64,000 nucleotides of DNA. Source: Ruegeria atlantica (GTDB lineage: Bacteria; Pseudomonadota; Alphaproteobacteria; Rhodobacterales; Rhodobacteraceae). The DNA is taken from assembly GCF_013032505.1 (NCBI RefSeq), contig NZ_WQCG01000004.1, positions 124,001 to 188,000 on the forward strand. Reading direction: 5' to 3'. This document shows, piece after piece, positions 8,354 to 17,219 of the stretch. Position 1 is the first letter of the stretch. Each line of letters begins with the position of its first letter. Made by a program: the position numbers and the translations under genes. The notes beneath the pieces were generated by a model. It did no database searches, was not told the DNA's origin, and was given only the letters and a program-made list of their open reading frames with translations.

Positions 8354-9576
8354 TTGGCTGTGACCTCCGTTGGCAGCGTCAGGACCATTCCAAACGCGCC
8401 GAGTTTAAGGATGCAGGGCAGCACCGCATAAGCCAGATTGAGCGTGTCTAAGGCTTGTACGGAGTTCGACTGTCCGGGCGAAAAGCCGCTGCGTTCCAAC
8501 AGCGGCAAAGTGAAAAAGGCGGCGAGCGCAAGGCCAAGCTTGCCAGCGAAAGACCAGATGCCGAACGCGGCTGAGGCATTTAGCCCAGCGCGAGTCAAAA
8601 CGACCGAGAACATGGCGGGCAGAACCACCATATCGGCTCCAAGTGCTGCGCCCGAAGCAAGGCAGATCAGGGCAAAGCCCAGCAGTTCGCCGGCCGGCAA
8701 CATCGCAGCACCAATAAAGCTGGCGATAGACAGCGGCATGGCGATGATCAGAGTCTGTTTCGGGCCAATGCGGTTGCTGAGTTTGGCCCAAAGCGGAACG
8801 CTGGCACCGGCGCTGAGGAAGAACAGGATCAGCAACGGGCCCGCCTTGCCCGGAAGTTGCAACCGGTCTTCGACGAAGAACAGAAACAGGGTCGAGGTGA
8901 TGGCGACCGGCAGGCTGTTGACCAAAGCCAGCGCCAGAAGGCGCAGCGCCCCGGCCTGACCCAATCCGGCGAAAGACAGGCCCTCACCCGTAATCGGTGT
9001 CCGCCGCCACATCGGGAAGGTCACCGCGATGGTGACGATCGACAGGACGCCCAGGAACAGGCCAAAGGCTGGATATCCCTGCGCACCGGCCCCGAAAGCC
9101 ACGAACAGCGCAGGCGCGCTGGCGGCAATGACAACCCCGGCCAGTTGTCCACCTTCGCGAAAGGCCGCTAGTGTCATCAGCTCTTTCGCGTCAGGTGCTT
9201 TAGCCAGTGTCGCGCTGCGCCCATAAAGCAGGATGGTTCCAAGGCTATAGGCCGAGAACAGCAGGATCAGGATCAGGATCAGTGATGTCACGCTTGCGCC
9301 TTCGGGCAGTGCAAAGAGCAGCGGGAAGCCTATGGCCAGCCCAATTGCGGCCACAGCGGCGAATGCCAACTGGCCACCCGGCCAGCGGTCAATCGCCCAG
9401 CCAATCAGCGGGTCCTGCACCAGATCCACCAGTCGGATCACCAGCAGAACAGTGCCGATCACGCCTAGGCTGATCCCAAGGTTTACGGCCGCAAAGCGCG
9501 GCAGGTGTATATAAAGGGGGATACCCGCCGCCGCGAGCATCAGCGCATAGAGGCTGACCCGTGGATACAGCATCAT
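8350..9576 (-). CDS. MFS transporter (GPH/MelB-like)
   Basis: 408-residue integral membrane protein with about 12 hydrophobic helices and the sugar/cation symporter-like features of the GPH group. These include LVIRLVDLVQDPLIGWAIDRWPGG after helix 2 and PLWAKLSNRIGPKQTLI in the central loop. The substrate cannot be told from sequence. It sits in the flavin-desaturase operon, overlapping both neighbours by 4 bp, so it is co-translated with the chalcone-isomerase-like and DUF3833 proteins and may move a lipid-related or small organic compound. That last point is inference. Confidence 0.85.
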   Translation of the reverse strand: MMLYPRVSLYALMLAAAGIPLYIHLPRFAAVNLGISLGVIGTVLLVIRLVDLVQDPLIGWAIDRWPGGQLAFAAVAAIGLAIGFPLLFALPEGASVTSLILILILLFSAYSLGTILLYGRSATLAKAPDAKELMTLAAFREGGQLAGVVIAASAPALFVAFGAGAQGYPAFGLFLGVLSIVTIAVTFPMWRRTPITGEGLSFAGLGQAGALRLLALALVNSLPVAITSTLFLFFVEDRLQLPGKAGPLLILFFLSAGASVPLWAKLSNRIGPKQTLIIAMPLSIASFIGAAMLPAGELLGFALICLASGAALGADMVVLPAMFSVVLTRAGLNASAAFGIWSFAGKLGLALAAFFTLPLLERSGFSPGQSNSVQALDTLNLAYAVLPCILKLGAFGMVLTLPTEVTAK

Positions 9577-10118
9577 TGCCCCTTCAACTGGCGCGTAAAG
9601 CTTGCCGACCTGGTGTTGTCGCCAAGAAAGATCGACATGAATGTCTTTTTGATGCCCTGTCCGGTCAGGTTGCAGGTTTTGCGCCCGTTGAGCCAGAAAC
9701 CAACCTTGTTCGGCCCATCCGAAACAGCCAGATAAACATCACCTTTGCTGACGGCCTCAAAGCACTGTCCCAGGTTGGCCTGTGTCAGCCCGCTGTTGCC
9801 CTGCCGTTTCATTTCATCAAGCGTGGATTCGATCAAAGCCTTCTGCTTGATGTTCTTGCGGTAGGTCAGCTGCAAACCGAAATCCTCACTCCATCTGAAC
9901 GGGGCGCCACCGGCCGTAAACAGCTTCGCGTCATAAATCGGCAGGCCCAGATACCGGAACGTTGCCGATCCGCGCAATTCGGCGCTCGGCAATGCATTCG
10001 ATACGGTTGAAGCGGCCAGCCCGCTTGGGGCCAGCAAAGCCAATGAAAGAAGAATAGCGCGCCAGAATGGATTACTCTGCCGCAACAGGGATGACCGGGT
10101 CTTTATCCAGAACGCCAT
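9573..10118 (-). CDS. exported chalcone isomerase-like protein
   Basis: 181 residues with a signal peptide (hydrophobic stretch ILLSLALLAPSGLAAS) and the chalcone-isomerase-like fold seen in bacterial proteins of unknown activity: SATFRYLGLPIYDAKLFTAG, LQLTYRKNIKQKALIESTLDEM and GQGIKKTFMSIFLGDNTRS. Bacterial members lack plant chalcone substrates; some bind fatty acids. I chose the ATG at 10118 because GGAG lies 7 bp before it. The in-frame ATG at 10148 has no ribosome-binding site. The gene overlaps the end of the flavoprotein gene by 47 bp and the MFS gene by 4 bp. Confidence 0.8.
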   Translation of the reverse strand: MAFWIKTRSSLLRQSNPFWRAILLSLALLAPSGLAASTVSNALPSAELRGSATFRYLGLPIYDAKLFTAGGAPFRWSEDFGLQLTYRKNIKQKALIESTLDEMKRQGNSGLTQANLGQCFEAVSKGDVYLAVSDGPNKVGFWLNGRKTCNLTGQGIKKTFMSIFLGDNTRSASFTRQLKGQ

Positions 10119-11403
10119 TGTCAGCTCCGATGGTTTGCGGGGTGCCATTCAATTGCTCGACAACATGCATCGCGCTGGCAATCCCGTCCTCGTGAAAACC
10201 GTGCCGGTTGTATGCGCCGGCAAACCACGTTTTGTTCTGTCCCTGCATCTCGCGAATTTGACCTTGTGCCTTCAGGGCTGCCTGATCGAACACCGGGTGG
10301 GCAAACTCGACCTCGTCATAGATCTTGTCCGCGGGAATATCTGCCGAGACATTGAGCGTCACAAACATCGGATCGCTGTCCGGAATGTTCTGCAACCTGT
10401 TCATCCAATAGGTGACGCCGACATTTCCGGCTTGCGACCGATAGGTCCAGCTTGACCAGCAGGCCCGCCTTTTGGGCATCTGGCCGGGGTCGCAATGCAA
10501 AACGGCCTTGTTGGGTTGGTACTTGATCGCACCGAGGGCGGCTTTTTCCTCGGATGTGGCGCTGTCGCCCAGAATGGCCAGCGACTGGTCGGAATGGGTT
10601 GCGAGGATGATCTCATCATACAGATCGGCCTGACCTTCGCTGTATACAGTTACGCCCAGCTCATTCCGCTGAACGTTCTGAACCGGAGCAGCAACGCGGA
10701 TTTCGCAACCGCGGGCACGCAAAGCGGCTTCGATGCGGCGGACATATTCGATGCTGCCGCCTTTGACCGTCCACCATTGGTGTTGTTTGGTTCGATCACC
10801 GGCCAGCAAAGCATGATTTTGGAAGAACTGTACCAGCGACCGCGCCGGAAAGCGGTCAATGAATTCGACAGGGGTGGACCAGATCGCTCCGCACATAGGC
10901 ATCAGATAGTTGTGGCGGAACCAGTGGCCCAGTCTCAGTTGATCAATCAGTTCCCCAATTGTGGTGTCATCGTCCTTGGCTGCTTCTGGCGCCTCTTTGC
11001 CAAAGCGCAGGATGTCAGAGATCATCTTGTAGTAGGCTGGTCGCATCAGGTTACGCTTTTGCGCGGTCAGCGTGCGCAGATTGTTCAGCCCGTATTCGAG
11101 GCGACCATTGTCGATCGTCGCACCAAAACTCATCTCGCTTTTGATTACAGGGACGTTCAATTCATCGAACAGCCTGGTGAGGTTGGGGTAGGTGGAATAG
11201 TTGAATACGATAAAACCGGTGTCGACCGGTTGATCCCCGTTTTTGCCAGCCATCACCGTTCGGGCATGTCCGCCCAGTCGTGGCTCGGCCTCATAGACCG
11301 TTACATCATTGTTTTCGGATAGGTAGTAAGCTGCGGATAAGCCTGAAATGCCTGCACCTACAATTGCGATTTTCTTGCGTGAGCCCCGTGGTTCGTCGAA
11401 CAT
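10072..11403 (-). CDS. FAD-dependent amine-oxidase-like oxidoreductase (fatty-acid desaturase type)
   Basis: 443-residue flavoprotein. The N-terminal Rossmann motif IAIVGAGISGLSAAYYL is followed by EAEPRLGGHARTV, the second FAD-contacting motif, and a C-terminal TWFAGAYNRHGFHEDGIASAM that closes the FAD site. It belongs to the NAD(P)-binding amine oxidase group found beside cyclopropane-fatty-acid-synthase genes. Relatives in Rhodobacter sphaeroides belong to the RpoE-ChrR singlet-oxygen regulon and act on methylated unsaturated fatty acids in furan fatty acid formation; I name that relation from memory of the family. AAGGGG precedes the ATG, and a TGATCC-N16-CGTAA promoter-like pattern lies 32 bp upstream. 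The DUF1365 and Cfa genes that usually follow it are absent. Confidence 0.85.
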   Translation of the reverse strand: MFDEPRGSRKKIAIVGAGISGLSAAYYLSENNDVTVYEAEPRLGGHARTVMAGKNGDQPVDTGFIVFNYSTYPNLTRLFDELNVPVIKSEMSFGATIDNGRLEYGLNNLRTLTAQKRNLMRPAYYKMISDILRFGKEAPEAAKDDDTTIGELIDQLRLGHWFRHNYLMPMCGAIWSTPVEFIDRFPARSLVQFFQNHALLAGDRTKQHQWWTVKGGSIEYVRRIEAALRARGCEIRVAAPVQNVQRNELGVTVYSEGQADLYDEIILATHSDQSLAILGDSATSEEKAALGAIKYQPNKAVLHCDPGQMPKRRACWSSWTYRSQAGNVGVTYWMNRLQNIPDSDPMFVTLNVSADIPADKIYDEVEFAHPVFDQAALKAQGQIREMQGQNKTWFAGAYNRHGFHEDGIASAMHVVEQLNGTPQTIGADNGVLDKDPVIPVAAE

Positions 11404-11434
11404 GTGATCCCCTTAGTGCGACATTTAAAAAGGA

Positions 11435-11461
11435 TTACGTACTAGTTGCGGGTACGGATCA
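11435..11461 (-). promoter_or_regulatory. candidate ECF sigma (RpoE-ChrR type) promoter, leftward
   Basis: On the minus strand TGATCC (11461-11456), 16 bases, then CGTAA (11439-11435). Transcription would start about 25 bases before the flavoprotein ATG, and the leader would include its AAGGGG ribosome-binding site. The same pattern with identical spacing occurs rightward at 11529-11555. TGATCC as the -35 is characteristic of ECF11 (RpoE-ChrR) targets in Rhodobacteraceae. Confidence 0.65.
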
Positions 11462-11528
11462 ATCACGTTGGACTTTTTTTGAGCGTGCGTTACTTCGTAA
11501 AGTCTGCCCGATTTTTGGAGCAGTCACG

Positions 11529-11555
11529 TGATCCAGCTTTGGTACCTGACCGTAA
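11529..11555 (+). promoter_or_regulatory. candidate ECF sigma (RpoE-ChrR type) promoter, rightward
   Basis: TGATCC (11529-11534), 16 bases, CGTAA (11551-11555), a mirror of the leftward promoter. It lies upstream of the short-chain dehydrogenase and rules out the far-upstream in-frame start at 11528 for that gene. Confidence 0.65.
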
Positions 11556-11629
11556 AATCCCTAACATGTCTGAAAATCACGAAACCAATGTCCGGATCAT
11601 GTGTTCCCGACAGTGCGGATAGCCCAAGC

Positions 11630-12355
11630 ATGAACAGTTTTGACGGAAAAACTATTTGGATTGTTGGCGCCAGCGAGGGCCTGGGCCGATCCTTGGCTCA
11701 GGCGCTAAGCCGTCAGGGGGCACATCTGGTCCTATCGGCGCGCAATGCGGCACGACTGGCCGAGATCTGCGAAACCCTTCCGAACGCGCGGGCGGTGCCG
11801 TTCGACGTGACCGACCTGAAGGCTGTGCGCCGCGCCGTGGCAGAGGTCGGTGTTGTGGATGGTCTGGTTTACAATGCCGGGTCCTATGAGCCGATGAAAT
11901 CAGCCGATTGGGATACCGATGCGGTTCTGTCCATGACAGACGTGAATTATCTTGGCGCGCTGCGCGTGTTGGGCGAGACGGTGCCCGGATTTGTGCGCGC
12001 GGGTCGGGGTGACATCACGCTGATCGGGTCTTTGTCTGGTTATCGCGGGCTTCCGGCTGCGGTTGGGTATGCGGCGAGCAAGGCAGCGCTGGTCTCTCTG
12101 GCTGAAACGATGCGATTTGATTTGGCAGGCACGGGGGTAACCGTGCGGATCGTCAATCCAGGCTTCATTAAGACCCGGCTGACCGAAAAGAACACTTTCA
12201 AGATGCCGATGCTGATGACACCCGAGGACGCGGCGGACCGGGTGGTCAGGGCGATGTCGCGCCGCCGGTTCCGCACCGATTTCCCGGCACCGTTCTCTTG
12301 GGTTATCCGTTTGCTGGATTACCTGCCGGATTGGCTGATTTACCGCGGAAAATAG
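11630..12355 (+). CDS. short-chain dehydrogenase/reductase
   Basis: About 241 residues. Classical SDR: cofactor motif VGASEGLG near residue 11, NAG within VYNAGSYEP, active-site Ser in LIGSLSGYRGLP, and the Tyr-x3-Lys pair in GYAASKAAL. The C-terminal part (NPGFIKTRLTEKNTFKMPMLMTPEDAA) is typical of lipid-type SDRs. I chose the ATG at 11630 because the family begins right there. In-frame ATG 11588 remains possible, whereas 11528 would lie upstream of the promoter-like element. Its promoter matches that of the divergent flavoprotein operon, so the two units are likely co-induced. It converges on imuB with 16 bp between the stops. Confidence 0.85.
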   Translation: MNSFDGKTIWIVGASEGLGRSLAQALSRQGAHLVLSARNAARLAEICETLPNARAVPFDVTDLKAVRRAVAEVGVVDGLVYNAGSYEPMKSADWDTDAVLSMTDVNYLGALRVLGETVPGFVRAGRGDITLIGSLSGYRGLPAAVGYAASKAALVSLAETMRFDLAGTGVTVRIVNPGFIKTRLTEKNTFKMPMLMTPEDAADRVVRAMSRRRFRTDFPAPFSWVIRLLDYLPDWLIYRGK

Positions 12356-12371
12356 ACTCTAATATGGCGTT

Positions 12372-14024
12372 CTAACCAAACTGCCCGTGACAGAACCAGC
12401 CTGCCGACATCGTGCCGCCATGGCCGTAAAACAGCCACAGCCGCTCACCCTGTTCGGTGACAACCACCCAGTAGTCCCGCACGCCGCTACGCCAGTTGGG
12501 ATCGTCCAGCCACCATTCGGGTGCGATCCGTTCCGGACCGGTGGCCTGTGCCAATTGCCAGTCGCGCCCGCGCCAGCGAAAGGCGGCTGGAACATCCGGG
12601 GCTTCAGCGGCCATCACCGGCTCGGGCTGCCACATCTGCAACGGACGCGGGCGCGACGGGGCAGGCCAGTCACGGGCGGGTTCCGACCACGCCGCCGCCA
12701 ACGTCTGCGCGGTTTTTTCGGGGATATGTGAGGCTGCCGGGTGCCGACGGGTGATCACGTCCAACCCTACTCGGGCGCCCAGTTTGCCGATCAGGTCATC
12801 GACGGCGGTATTGCCCTCCAGCCGCGCGCGGGCTACGCGACGCGCCTCGGCGTGACCGGCCACTGTGCGGGCGTGAATGGGTTCGGTCTGGATCGCCTCG
12901 AGCCGCAGCATGTCGATGCCATAGCCTGCGTCGATCTTATCAATTTTCATCTCTAACAAAGGGCGAATGCGGTGTTTGTCATAGGTTGGGCGAGCCAGAC
13001 CAACCTCGATGATCTCAGCCGCCTGATCGGCGCGATGTGCCTCAAGCCGCAGGGTACGCACGCCGCGTGCCTTCTCTTCGAGCTTCGCGCAAAGCGTGGG
13101 CAGCACCCGGTCGATTGCGGCCATCACGTCCTCGATCAGGCCGATCGGATTGGGCAGGGTCATCCGCACCGCAAAGTGATGGGGCGGACGTGCGGGCGAG
13201 ACCGGCTCGGGAGCGCTGCCCATCGCCTGATCTAATCGCAGAACCAGCCCTCGCCCAAATCGCCGTGCCAAACTTGCACGCGGCTGGCCCAGCAGATCGC
13301 CGATCCGGCGCAGGCCCAGTCGGTTTAGTTGTGCGACTACCTGATCCTCAAGGCGCAGCGCTGCAATCGGCAGGGGGCTGAGCGCGCCATAAGATTGCCC
13401 TGGTGCTGCGATCCGTGCGCCGCCACCCAGGGCCATCACTTGCGGTGCAGCCCCGCCCTTGGTCCAGTGTCGCCGTTTACCCGCCCGTGCGCGGGTGGCG
13501 CGGGCCTCTTGACTGATGGCGTCACCGTTGCGATCTGATGTGGCCTCTTGCCCTGCATACCGCGCCAGCGCCCAGGCCGCGCCCAGCGTGTCGGCGATGC
13601 CCATCTGCACGCTTAGCCCCATATCTGCACAGTCGGTTTCAATGACGCTCAGTAGTGCCTCTTCCCCGCCGAACAGATGCGTGCAGCCTGACAGATCGAC
13701 GACCAGCCCGTCCGGGGCCTCTTCGGCCACCCAGGGGCTGAACTTGCCGGCCCAACGGCGCAGCGCGGTTAGAAACGCGGCCTCAGCCGGGGCGTTGCGG
13801 TGTCGCGTGATCAGGGCTGCACACATGGCGTGGGCATCACGCACGGGTTGACTCACACGCAGACCGGCGGCCTGCGCTTCCACGTTCAGCGAGGTAATCA
13901 CCTGCATGTTTGACTGTTCCGCAACCACGGCCAAAGGGCCAGCATGCAGCCCCCGCGCAGCACGGATCAGCCGTTCAGCCCCCAGACGGGGAAACCACAG
14001 TGAGAGTATTCGGCGTTTTGGCAT
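12372..14024 (-). CDS. imuB: ImuB, inactive Y-family polymerase-like mutasome protein
   Basis: 550-residue homologue of ImuB, the non-catalytic Y-family protein that links the error-prone polymerase DnaE2 to the beta clamp in SOS mutagenesis. The N-terminus LSLWFPRLGAERL replaces the acidic first motif of active Y-family polymerases. VVDLSGCTHLFGGE, a helix-hairpin-helix region (LNRLGLRRIGDLLGQPRASLARRFG) and the ImuB C-terminus (GPERIAPEWW, RDYWVVV, GERLWLFYGHGG) are all present. ImuA, normally encoded just upstream, is not found. A LexA box lies 16 bp before the ATG. No clear Shine-Dalgarno is seen, so the message may be nearly leaderless. It is probably separately SOS-induced. Confidence 0.9.
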   Translation of the reverse strand: MPKRRILSLWFPRLGAERLIRAARGLHAGPLAVVAEQSNMQVITSLNVEAQAAGLRVSQPVRDAHAMCAALITRHRNAPAEAAFLTALRRWAGKFSPWVAEEAPDGLVVDLSGCTHLFGGEEALLSVIETDCADMGLSVQMGIADTLGAAWALARYAGQEATSDRNGDAISQEARATRARAGKRRHWTKGGAAPQVMALGGGARIAAPGQSYGALSPLPIAALRLEDQVVAQLNRLGLRRIGDLLGQPRASLARRFGRGLVLRLDQAMGSAPEPVSPARPPHHFAVRMTLPNPIGLIEDVMAAIDRVLPTLCAKLEEKARGVRTLRLEAHRADQAAEIIEVGLARPTYDKHRIRPLLEMKIDKIDAGYGIDMLRLEAIQTEPIHARTVAGHAEARRVARARLEGNTAVDDLIGKLGARVGLDVITRRHPAASHIPEKTAQTLAAAWSEPARDWPAPSRPRPLQMWQPEPVMAAEAPDVPAAFRWRGRDWQLAQATGPERIAPEWWLDDPNWRSGVRDYWVVVTEQGERLWLFYGHGGTMSAGWFCHGQFG

Positions 14025-14040
14025 CGGCAGACATCAAAAT

Positions 14041-14055
14041 GTTCTCATTTTGTTC
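14041..14055. promoter_or_regulatory. LexA (SOS) box of imuB
   Basis: GTTC-TCATTTT-GTTC, an exact match to the alphaproteobacterial LexA operator GTTC-N7-GTTC. It ends 16 bp upstream of the imuB start codon and would place imuB under direct SOS control. Confidence 0.85.
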
Positions 14056-14085
14056 TTACCCCAGAATCGCCCGCCGAGTCCACGC

Positions 14086-14373
14086 TTACCCGCAGGTCAG
14101 GCGTTGAATGATCCCCGAGCCGCTCACGAAAACATTCAGCCGGTCAATGCGGTAATCCTGTGTGGCAATGTCATCAGGGCCCAGAACGCGTGACCGCTCA
14201 GGCAACTGGGCCTGAATAGTCGAAACCGGTTGGCCAATGGAATCGGCAAGCGCTTCGCCCTGGCAAAAGGCCAGATCAACCGAGGCGGCATCCGTCGACG
14301 CAGGTGTTGCAACAGGCGCTGTCGTCTCGGCGCAGGCTGCCAGCAGGACCAGAGCGGGAATAAATCGGTGCAT
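14086..14373 (-). CDS. I78-type peptidase inhibitor lipoprotein
   Basis: About 95 residues. A short lipoprotein signal (MHRFIPALVLLAAC, lipobox LAAC) is followed by a low-complexity Ala/Thr/Pro linker. The C-terminal domain resembles the potato-inhibitor-I78 family of bacterial periplasmic serine protease inhibitors: SRVLGPDDIATQDYRIDRLN and SGSGIIQRLTCG. I chose the ATG at 14373 because AGGAG precedes it and the signal begins there; an in-frame ATG at 14418 adds 15 residues without a signal. Two cysteines (one in LAFCQGEAL, one in the terminal TCG) could form a disulfide. It is divergent from frmA with a 130-bp shared upstream region. Confidence 0.78.
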   Translation of the reverse strand: MHRFIPALVLLAACAETTAPVATPASTDAASVDLAFCQGEALADSIGQPVSTIQAQLPERSRVLGPDDIATQDYRIDRLNVFVSGSGIIQRLTCG

Positions 14374-14503
14374 TGGCGTTTCTCCTTCTGACAATGTCGT
14401 TACTGCAATATCAAACAATTAGCCAACCTGTCACCAAAGCGCAGTTGAAAACGCCCGGCAATTGACGCAGGGTCGGATCAAAGAAGACAGGGAGACAACG
14501 ACA

Positions 14504-15616
<1,113 letters not shown>

Positions 15617-15644
15617 GGCTCTAAACCTGCAGGAAATGCTGATG

Positions 15645-15671
15645 CGGCGCGCTGGAATGACGCGCCGTTTC
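15645..15671 (+). terminator. terminator downstream of frmA
   Basis: Stem CGGCGCG (15645-15651) and CGCGCCG (15661-15667) around a 9-base loop, followed by TTTCTTA. It lies between the convergent frmA and EamA genes and may act in both directions. Confidence 0.6.
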
Positions 15672-16610
15672 TTATTCCCCCGGCCGCGTTGCCCCGGTAT
15701 CTGAACGCGGTGACCGCACACGCAGAACCGGGGTGTTCGCCGAAGTGGTGTTGGTCCGGCTTTCGCGCCATACAACGTAGACGCCGGACGCGATGATGAC
15801 GCTTGCACCCACTGCGACCCAGATATCCGGGCGTTCACCAAAGAATACCATTCCAAAGATCGTGGCCCAGATGATCTGGCTATACTGGCTGGGGGCAATA
15901 ACTCCGGCGGGCGCGGCCCGATAGGCCAGAATGATCAGGTGCTGCGCGATGACCGAGAAAACACCGACCAGCGCCATCATCGCCAGGTGCAGCAAGGACG
16001 GCGGTTGATAGACAACGGGTTGTGCAAGGCTCATCACCGCGATGGCCAACAGCATGGGGTACAGGATCAGCACCGCCGAACGTTCTTCATTCCCGATCTT
16101 GCGTACCAGTACGGATGCGAAGGCGCTGCAAAAGGCAGCTGTCAGGGCGGCCAGATGGCCCAGCGTGATATCCGTTGCGCCTGGACGCAGGACAATCAGA
16201 ACGCCGATCAAGCCAACGCCGACGGCGGCCCAGCGCTGGGCGCGGACCACTTCGCCGAGAATGGGGATCGACAGGACTGTCACGATCAGCGGGAAGGAAA
16301 ACAGCAGCGAATAAACCTCGGCCAGCGGCAAAACCGAAAAGGCATAGAACGCGCAGGACATCGCGGTGACCATCAGGCCAGATCGCAGCAACACCAGCCA
16401 TGGGTGATGGGGCAGAAAGTTCCCGGTTGTCCGGTCGGTCAGAATCGTGATGGCCATCGGCACAAAAGAAAACAGCGTGGCGAAAAAGATGATCTGCATC
16501 ACCGAGTAGACGCCGCCAAGCGCTTTGATCAATGCATCATGGCTGGCAAAGACCGCAAAGCCCAAAAACGCATAGCCGAGTCCCCGGAGGGTGGAGTTCT
16601 GAGTGCTCAT
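15672..16610 (-). CDS. EamA/DMT-family transporter
   Basis: 312 residues with ten predicted membrane helices arranged as two EamA repeats (about residues 8-140 and 150-285), plus a polar C-terminal tail of about 25 residues. The sequence RSGLMVTAMSCAFYAFSVLPLAEVYSLLFSFPLIV resembles the S-adenosylmethionine-uptake and related drug/metabolite exporters of alphaproteobacteria. Substrate and direction are not determinable. It is monocistronic, convergent with frmA; the 147-bp gap on its 5' side holds its promoter, which I could not locate. Confidence 0.85.
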   Translation of the reverse strand: MSTQNSTLRGLGYAFLGFAVFASHDALIKALGGVYSVMQIIFFATLFSFVPMAITILTDRTTGNFLPHHPWLVLLRSGLMVTAMSCAFYAFSVLPLAEVYSLLFSFPLIVTVLSIPILGEVVRAQRWAAVGVGLIGVLIVLRPGATDITLGHLAALTAAFCSAFASVLVRKIGNEERSAVLILYPMLLAIAVMSLAQPVVYQPPSLLHLAMMALVGVFSVIAQHLIILAYRAAPAGVIAPSQYSQIIWATIFGMVFFGERPDIWVAVGASVIIASGVYVVWRESRTNTTSANTPVLRVRSPRSDTGATRPGE

Positions 16611-16757
16611 CTTTGTGGCCCCGGGTGATGTATCGGTGTTGTGACTGTGCCATCACACCGCAAGTGCGCGGGTGGCTTGCCCTTGAGTAAACTCATTTTG
16701 GTGGCGCGCATAGCCCCTAATTTACCGCTAACATTGCATGGCCGCCATGACGCGGGA

Positions 16758-17171
16758 TCATCGCAGGATCGGTGGTGCGTCCTTGGGTTGGCGTGCGGAT
16801 TGCACGCCCGCTTTCATTCCCACCCCGATGCGACGGGCCAGCGCGACCCAAGGCGTCGCGGTTTCAGAGGGCAGCGTCTGGGTTGCGACTTCTTCGAACA
16901 GGTCCAGCCAATGGGCGAAGAACTCGGGCTTTACGTCGGGCCGCTCGATATGGACTCGTTGCGGGTTGCCGTCATAACTGCGCTCGAACAAAATCGCGTT
17001 GCGCCAGAAGGCGGCGATCTTTTCCTCATGTGCGGGCCAATCGTGGACATGTTTGTTGAAGACGGGCCCCAGTACCGCGTCCTCTCGCACTCGGGCGTAA
17101 AATGCGTGGACCTGTGCGCTGATCTGGTTCGGCGTTACAGGAAAGCGCGGGGGTAAGGTTGGTTTGGTCAT
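16758..17171 (-). CDS. group III truncated haemoglobin
   Basis: 137-residue 2-on-2 globin of the TrHb3 group: FYARVREDAVLGPVFNKHV then DWPAHEEKIAAFWRNAIL, with the proximal His expected in GNPQRVHIERP and FFAHWLDLFEEV in the G helix. Such globins bind O2/NO in the cytoplasm, and a role in nitrosative or oxygen stress is usual. It lies 48 bp downstream of dnaE2 on the same strand and could be co-transcribed with it, though it is more likely an independent gene. Nearby frmA also serves NO metabolism (S-nitrosoglutathione), which may be coincidental. Confidence 0.88.
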   Translation of the reverse strand: MTKPTLPPRFPVTPNQISAQVHAFYARVREDAVLGPVFNKHVHDWPAHEEKIAAFWRNAILFERSYDGNPQRVHIERPDVKPEFFAHWLDLFEEVATQTLPSETATPWVALARRIGVGMKAGVQSARQPKDAPPILR

Positions 17172-17219
17172 TTCAGGCCCGATTTCGACTCTGTTCAGGG
17201 CTAATATCCCGTTCTGCAG

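Noticed and set aside
10495..11322. 275-codon plus-strand frame antisense to the flavoprotein gene
   Set aside because: The opposite strand has a complete, recognisable FAD oxidoreductase; this frame shows no domain.
11565..11621. 18-codon frame just after the rightward ECF-type promoter
   Set aside because: No ribosome-binding site, no conservation evidence, and it overlaps the possible alternative SDR start; could be a chance frame.
15939..16628. 229-codon plus-strand frame antisense to the EamA gene
   Set aside because: Composition is Gln/Arg/Asp/His-rich, as expected from the reverse of a membrane-protein gene.
17172..17219. A frameshifted remainder of the DnaE2 OB-fold downstream of its stop
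   Set aside because: Only 48 bp separate it from the globin gene and none of the frames gives OB-type sequence.
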